From NCBI GenBank assembly GCA_963734185.1, contig CAVTGA010000002.1:2604001-2668000 (forward strand): a DNA stretch of 64,000 nucleotides, in the 5' to 3' direction. The number at the start of each line of letters is the position of its first letter. The stretch's first letter is position 1. Below the pieces are notes generated by a model. The model was not told where the DNA came from. It ran no database searches and saw only the letters and a list, made by a program, of their open reading frames with translations. Source of the DNA: PALSA-894 sp963734185. GTDB taxonomy: Bacteria > Pseudomonadota > Alphaproteobacteria > Rhizobiales > Xanthobacteraceae. Position numbers and translations under genes: made by a program. Shown here piece by piece: positions 60,283 to 64,000 of the stretch.

Positions 60283-61641
60283 ATGCTGAATACGGCGAGG
60301 ACCATCGCGCAGTCGATCCTGAGCAATGATGTGCTCAAGGGCAGCGCCGTGGCGTTGGCGATTAAGTTCACAGGTTCGATCCTCGGTTTCGCGATGTTTG
60401 CGCTTGCCGCACGCAGCATGCTGCCGCACGACTTTGGCACGCTCGCCGTCATTTTCAATGCGATGTCATTTCTCGCCGTAATCGCCGCCTGCGGTCAAGA
60501 GACACTCATCGTTCGCTCCTGGGACGAGTATTGCGGATCAGACCGTCCCGCGCTTGCGCGAGGCGCACTCAGCTTTGGCGTGAAGGTGACAGTGGTTTCC
60601 GGATTTTTGGTCGCCGCCGCGGTTGCGATCGCGTGGCCGCTGATCGAGCCATCTACACCAGTCGTCCTAGTTATCTCTGCCTGCATGTTCCTCCTGTTTC
60701 AGGTCTTCATGAACTTCAGCGCGCAGTTCTCGCGCGTGGCGGGAGGTATGGTTTTCGGAGAGATGCCACGCGAGATCGTGTGGCGGTTGGTTGTGGTCGT
60801 CATCATTTTTGCGCATCAGGTTCTGCAGACACCCTTCGCGGCAGCTGAGTTCTTTGCGACCGCGGCAGCCGCGCTTGCGATGTCGATCCTTTTTCAGCAG
60901 ATCCTGGTGCTGCGAAATCTGCCGCCTGTGGTGCGTCATAGCGAGACTGAGTACGACATGGCTGGCTGGTTGCCGCGCGCTCTGCGCATGTGGATTGCGG
61001 CAACCCTCGAGACTTCCAGCCAATATCTCGAAGTGATCGTGGTCGGCCTGTTCCTGGGTCCAACGGCTGCCGCGTTCTTTTTCGTGGCGACGCGCATCAC
61101 CAACGTGTTCGCGATGATTACCGGCAGCATCACCGCTTACGCCACCACGCAGATCAGTGGCCTTTTCCATGGCGACGCCAAAGATGAACTGCAGGGAATC
61201 CTGCGGTCGCTAGCAATCATCAGCGCTTTGCTTGCGGCGAGCGTATTCATCGTGATTGCGTTCGGCGGCAAGCTGCTTCTGTGGATTTTCGGGTCGGTCT
61301 ATGTACCGGTCTATCCGGCGCTTCTGGTGCTCGCAGCCGGTGCATCTGCCGGCGCGTTGGCCGGGCCGGCGTCGTATCTGCTCCTCCTCACCGGAAACGA
61401 AGGCGCCTACCCGCGTATCATGGCGTGCGGTCTGCTCACGCGCCTCGCCCTGATCGCCATCCTTGGCCCGTGGCTGGGCCTAATGGGCGCAGCCATCGCG
61501 TGGAGCGTTTCGGCCGCGGGACTCGCACTTGCGCTCGTAATCGCGTGCCGCCAGCGGACCGGCGTCGATCCATCGGTGCTCAGTGTGTTCGCGAGGAACC
61601 GTCGTGCTGAACCGGGCCTGAAGGGCAACCTTTCGCCATGA
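60283..61641 (+). CDS. Polysaccharide flippase (Wzx/MATE-like)
   Basis: A 452-residue protein with 12 membrane segments. The start reads MLNTARTIAQSILSNDVLKGSAVALAIKFTGSILGFAMFALAARSMLPHDFGTLAVIFNAMSFLAVIAACGQETLIVRSW, the classic flippase opening. Later segments include YLEVIVVGLFLGPTAAAFFFVATRITNVFAMITGSI and LLVLAAGASAGALAGPASYLLLLTGNEGAYPRI. It moves lipid-linked repeat units to the periplasm. Its TGA overlaps the ATG of the GT4 gene. Confidence 0.92.
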   Translation: MLNTARTIAQSILSNDVLKGSAVALAIKFTGSILGFAMFALAARSMLPHDFGTLAVIFNAMSFLAVIAACGQETLIVRSWDEYCGSDRPALARGALSFGVKVTVVSGFLVAAAVAIAWPLIEPSTPVVLVISACMFLLFQVFMNFSAQFSRVAGGMVFGEMPREIVWRLVVVVIIFAHQVLQTPFAAAEFFATAAAALAMSILFQQILVLRNLPPVVRHSETEYDMAGWLPRALRMWIAATLETSSQYLEVIVVGLFLGPTAAAFFFVATRITNVFAMITGSITAYATTQISGLFHGDAKDELQGILRSLAIISALLAASVFIVIAFGGKLLLWIFGSVYVPVYPALLVLAAGASAGALAGPASYLLLLTGNEGAYPRIMACGLLTRLALIAILGPWLGLMGAAIAWSVSAAGLALALVIACRQRTGVDPSVLSVFARNRRAEPGLKGNLSP

Positions 61642-62852
61642 ACCAGCCTGTACCGAGCTTAGCGTTGGAGATGTACGCACCCGGACCTACCGAGCCCGGA
61701 CTGCGGCGGCCCCGCATTGCAATGGTTCAGACCCAAGCTGAGGGGGCGGGGGCGCAGGAGATCATGCGCCTCGTAGGGAGTAGTCTGAGAGCGCGGGGAT
61801 ATGATGTACACTATATTTTCTTCTTTCGACGCACAGCTGCGTTCGACACCCAGCCAAATACACATTTCTGCGCGTTCGAGCGTCCGAGCAATATACGCTC
61901 ACTATTGCAAATGCTGCGCGATCTCGTTCGTCATCTGCGGGCGCTGAAACCGGACGTGGTGCTCACGTTCCAACACTATGGCAATCTCATTGGTAGCGCG
62001 GCGGCGCGATTTGCTGGTGCCTCCGTGATCGTCAACCGCACATCTGCGCGCGCGCTTGAGCCCAAGTGGACACGCGTCCTTGACCTTGCATCCGGTATGA
62101 CCGGATTGTTTGACCGTGTAGTCGTCAATTCGAAGACCGTTAACGATGAGTACAATTCCTATCCGCACAGCTATCGTAAACGTGTCGTGCGGATCGACCA
62201 CGGTTTCGCACCGAAGCTTTCGGATCTGCCCCGCGAGGATGTCCGGCGTCACTTCCAACTGCCGATTGATGTTCCGCTGCTCGGCAGCGTCGGCCGGCTG
62301 CACCGCGAGAAAAATCTGGCTACCGCGATCCGACTCTTGCCCGAGCGCACTAACTGGCATCTGGCCCTGGCAGGACAAGGTGAACAGCGTTCTGTTCTTG
62401 AAGCGATCGCGCGGGAACTCAATGTTGCGCAACGCGTCCATTTCTTGGGAGAGCTCAACTTCGAGCAGGTCTCGAGGTTCCTGAAGGGACTCGATGTTTT
62501 CGTGTTCCCGACCCGGATGGAGACTTTCGGCCTCGCAGTTATCGAGGCTGCGCAGGCCGGAATTCCGGTGGTTGCGAGCGACATAGAGATCATGCGGGAA
62601 GTGCTCATGGTCGATGAAGAGCCGTGCGCGCTTTTCGTAGACCCGGAGGACACGTTCTCCTTCTTGCGCGCCGTCGACAAGCTGCTCGAGGACAGCGAGC
62701 TTTGCTCCTCGTTGGTCGCGCGGGCATGCAGGCTCGAGCAGCGGTATTCCTTAGACACGATGATTGAGCGCTATGTCGAAGTAATCCAGACGATCGCTCC
62801 TGTTCGTGACCGCTCTTGGGCTACCGGAACAATCGGCAGCCCGTCACCGTAG
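61638..62852 (+). CDS. GT4 family glycosyltransferase
   Basis: A 404-residue GT-B retaining transferase. The N-terminal domain has IAMVQTQAEGAGAQEIMRLVGSSLRARGYDVHYIFF. The donor-binding half has LLGSVGRLHREKNLATAIRLL and FPTRMETFGLAVIEAAQAGIPVVASDI, the EX7E motif of GT4. It adds one sugar during repeat-unit assembly. The ATG overlaps the flippase stop; the next gene begins about 12 bases downstream. Confidence 0.92.
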   Translation: MNQPVPSLALEMYAPGPTEPGLRRPRIAMVQTQAEGAGAQEIMRLVGSSLRARGYDVHYIFFFRRTAAFDTQPNTHFCAFERPSNIRSLLQMLRDLVRHLRALKPDVVLTFQHYGNLIGSAAARFAGASVIVNRTSARALEPKWTRVLDLASGMTGLFDRVVVNSKTVNDEYNSYPHSYRKRVVRIDHGFAPKLSDLPREDVRRHFQLPIDVPLLGSVGRLHREKNLATAIRLLPERTNWHLALAGQGEQRSVLEAIARELNVAQRVHFLGELNFEQVSRFLKGLDVFVFPTRMETFGLAVIEAAQAGIPVVASDIEIMREVLMVDEEPCALFVDPEDTFSFLRAVDKLLEDSELCSSLVARACRLEQRYSLDTMIERYVEVIQTIAPVRDRSWATGTIGSPSP

Positions 62853-62863
62853 AGGAGCACCGC

Positions 62864-64000
62864 TTGCTCGCGCCGCATCAAAATCAGCACGAGAGCTGTT
62901 CCGCCGTGACGGCACGCATCGATGGCGCGCCAGTGCGGCACGTCGCCCTCGCAGTCGACCCCCAACGTGCGCGTACCGTTCATCGCGAGATCGCGCGGCG
63001 CGTCGGCAGCGGAGGCATAATTGTGTCAGTGACGCCCGCGATGGAGAGTGAACATCTGCCGTCTTTGGTGGATCTGGTATTTGATCTTGAAAAGCTACTT
63101 GCGGGTGAACGCCCGGTGCTCGGGGAAAAGCGCCCGATCGCTTCTTTGGGTTTGTCAGAGAATAATGGAGCGGACCTTACGATCGATTTCTCAGGAAATG
63201 TAGTGGGGCGCGAACGCACTTGGCGTATTCTTTACGACGGCGTCTCCGGGGAAGCCGCGCTGATGGGCGCGCTATTTGCCGGGCGTATGCCTTGGATTGC
63301 GTTGCAGGACGTCACGACCGGCGAGATCGTCAGCAGCGGACTTCCGGGCGTTGAACATTCCGGAACTGTCTCTGCGTTACATGAGGCCGTAATGGCCGGC
63401 CTCGCCACACTGGTCGTCGGCGCAGTGCGCGGCTGGGCTTCCCGAGTGGCAACTCCGCAAACCTCCAACCGGGTGCCCCGCATCGGCGCGGTCGCAAAGT
63501 TTCAGGTTTGCTCGCTTGGCTATGCGGCATTGCGCAGGATCTATCGGCTCTGCTGTTACGCGCCGCACTGGCGTGTGTGCTGGCGCTTCGTCGGCGGAAC
63601 GGATTTGTGGGACACGCGGACGCTCGCAGGAACGCGATGGGAGGTATTGCCCGACCCGGGCACCCACTTCTACGCAGACCCGTTTCCGATCGTTTATCGG
63701 GGCCGCACGTTCTTATTCGTCGAAGATCTCGATCATCGCACCAACAAGGGGGTTATCTCGGTTATCCCGTTCGGCGAGCAGGGGCCCAGCGGCCCTGCGC
63801 GCGTCGTTCTCGAAGAGTCCTGGCACCTTTCCTATCCCTTTGTGTTCGAAAGCGACGGAGAGGTCTGGATGGTTCCCGAAAGCTCCTCCAATTCCGCTGT
63901 CACCTTGTACCGCGCGGAGCGCTTTCCGGATCGCTGGGTGAAGGAAACTGATTTGCTGACCGGCACCGAGGCTAGTGATGCGACCTTGGTGGAGCATGGT
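62864..64000 (+). CDS. GINT1-like glycosyltransferase, N-terminal part (partial)
   Basis: An open frame running off the right edge. The TTG at 62864 is taken as the start because GAGGAG lies six bases ahead and the frame is open from there; ATG 63041 is an alternative. After an unassigned N-terminal part, the region from about residue 245 (THFYADPFPIVYRGRTFLFVEDLDHRTNKGVISVIPF, then ESWHLSYPFVFESDGEVWMVPESSSNSAVTLYRAERFPDRW) is the beta-propeller-like domain of the glucosamine inositolphosphorylceramide transferase 1 N-terminal family. This family is found in bacterial polysaccharide and glycolipid loci, sometimes fused to formyltransferase or GT domains. It probably modifies the polysaccharide made here. 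Confidence 0.75.
   Translation, partial: MLAPHQNQHESCSAVTARIDGAPVRHVALAVDPQRARTVHREIARRVGSGGIIVSVTPAMESEHLPSLVDLVFDLEKLLAGERPVLGEKRPIASLGLSENNGADLTIDFSGNVVGRERTWRILYDGVSGEAALMGALFAGRMPWIALQDVTTGEIVSSGLPGVEHSGTVSALHEAVMAGLATLVVGAVRGWASRVATPQTSNRVPRIGAVAKFQVCSLGYAALRRIYRLCCYAPHWRVCWRFVGGTDLWDTRTLAGTRWEVLPDPGTHFYADPFPIVYRGRTFLFVEDLDHRTNKGVISVIPFGEQGPSGPARVVLEESWHLSYPFVFESDGEVWMVPESSSNSAVTLYRAERFPDRWVKETDLLTGTEASDATLVEHG

Overview
The window looks like chromosomal DNA of a high-GC alphaproteobacterium, most likely Hyphomicrobiales of the Bradyrhizobium/Pseudolabrys/Rhodoplanes kind. The hints are the very GC-rich third codon positions, the abundance of orphan solute-binding proteins and short-chain dehydrogenases, an egtB-egtD pair, and two copies of a palindromic intergenic element (gagcatgatc...gatcatgctc) that I associate from memory with that group. 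No rRNA, tRNA, CRISPR array or intact insertion sequence was seen.

Layout. (1) 1-6063, minus strand: a tightly packed catabolic operon of at least eight genes. It holds three periplasmic binding proteins, an SCP2-like protein, an alpha/beta hydrolase, a carboxymuconolactone decarboxylase-like protein, a 3-hydroxyisobutyrate dehydrogenase-like enzyme and a lactonase-like metallo-beta-lactamase. It diverges from a threonine synthase-like gene. (2) 7.4-12.3 kb: hemerythrin-like protein, lytic transglycosylase, FMN-dependent alpha-hydroxy-acid oxidase with an SDR, and enoyl-CoA hydratase. An orphan tail-collar-like gene follows, flanked by a relic of a second hydratase. (3) 13-18.1 kb, plus strand: AhpD-like protein, a complete NitT/TauT-type ABC importer (one permease carries a +1 frameshift) and an alpha/beta hydrolase. 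(4) 18.1-27.6 kb: a giant 2181-residue RTX-type protein with an intein-like Hint domain and nine tandem repeats of about 82 residues, a small exported protein, then a decayed, repeat-filled tract containing a remnant of a second RTX gene. (5) 27.6-35.3 kb: two M24-fold proteins with altered metal ligands, ergothioneine genes egtB and egtD, an ATP-grasp-like gene and a MetE-family protein. (6) 35.4-46.7 kb: small secreted and membrane proteins, a second dehydrogenase of the 3-hydroxyisobutyrate family, tandem FMN reductases with an SDR, an LVIVD-repeat protein, M20 amidohydrolase, two FAD enzymes and a Bug-type binding protein. (7) 46.7-51 kb: exonuclease III, a large membrane protein and an AI-2E transporter. 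A duplicated 5' piece of the exonuclease gene marks a rearrangement here. (8) 51.7-64 kb: an exopolysaccharide locus with FAD oxidoreductase, CelD-type acetyltransferase, WecG-type transferase, GH5 hydrolase, Wzz/BY-kinase (frameshifted), polymerase/ligase-like protein, Wzx flippase, GT4 transferase and the start of a GINT1-like transferase.

Working together: regions 1-3 suggest uptake and oxidation of organic acids or aromatic breakdown products. Region 8 encodes most steps of a Wzx/Wzy-type capsular polysaccharide. The RTX/Hint locus is the most unusual part: a predicted secreted calcium-binding protein with an internal self-processing domain, in a stretch whose base composition and debris suggest transfer and repeated rearrangement. 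Both frameshifts are single-base insertions in otherwise intact genes, so assembly error must be excluded before they are called pseudogenes.
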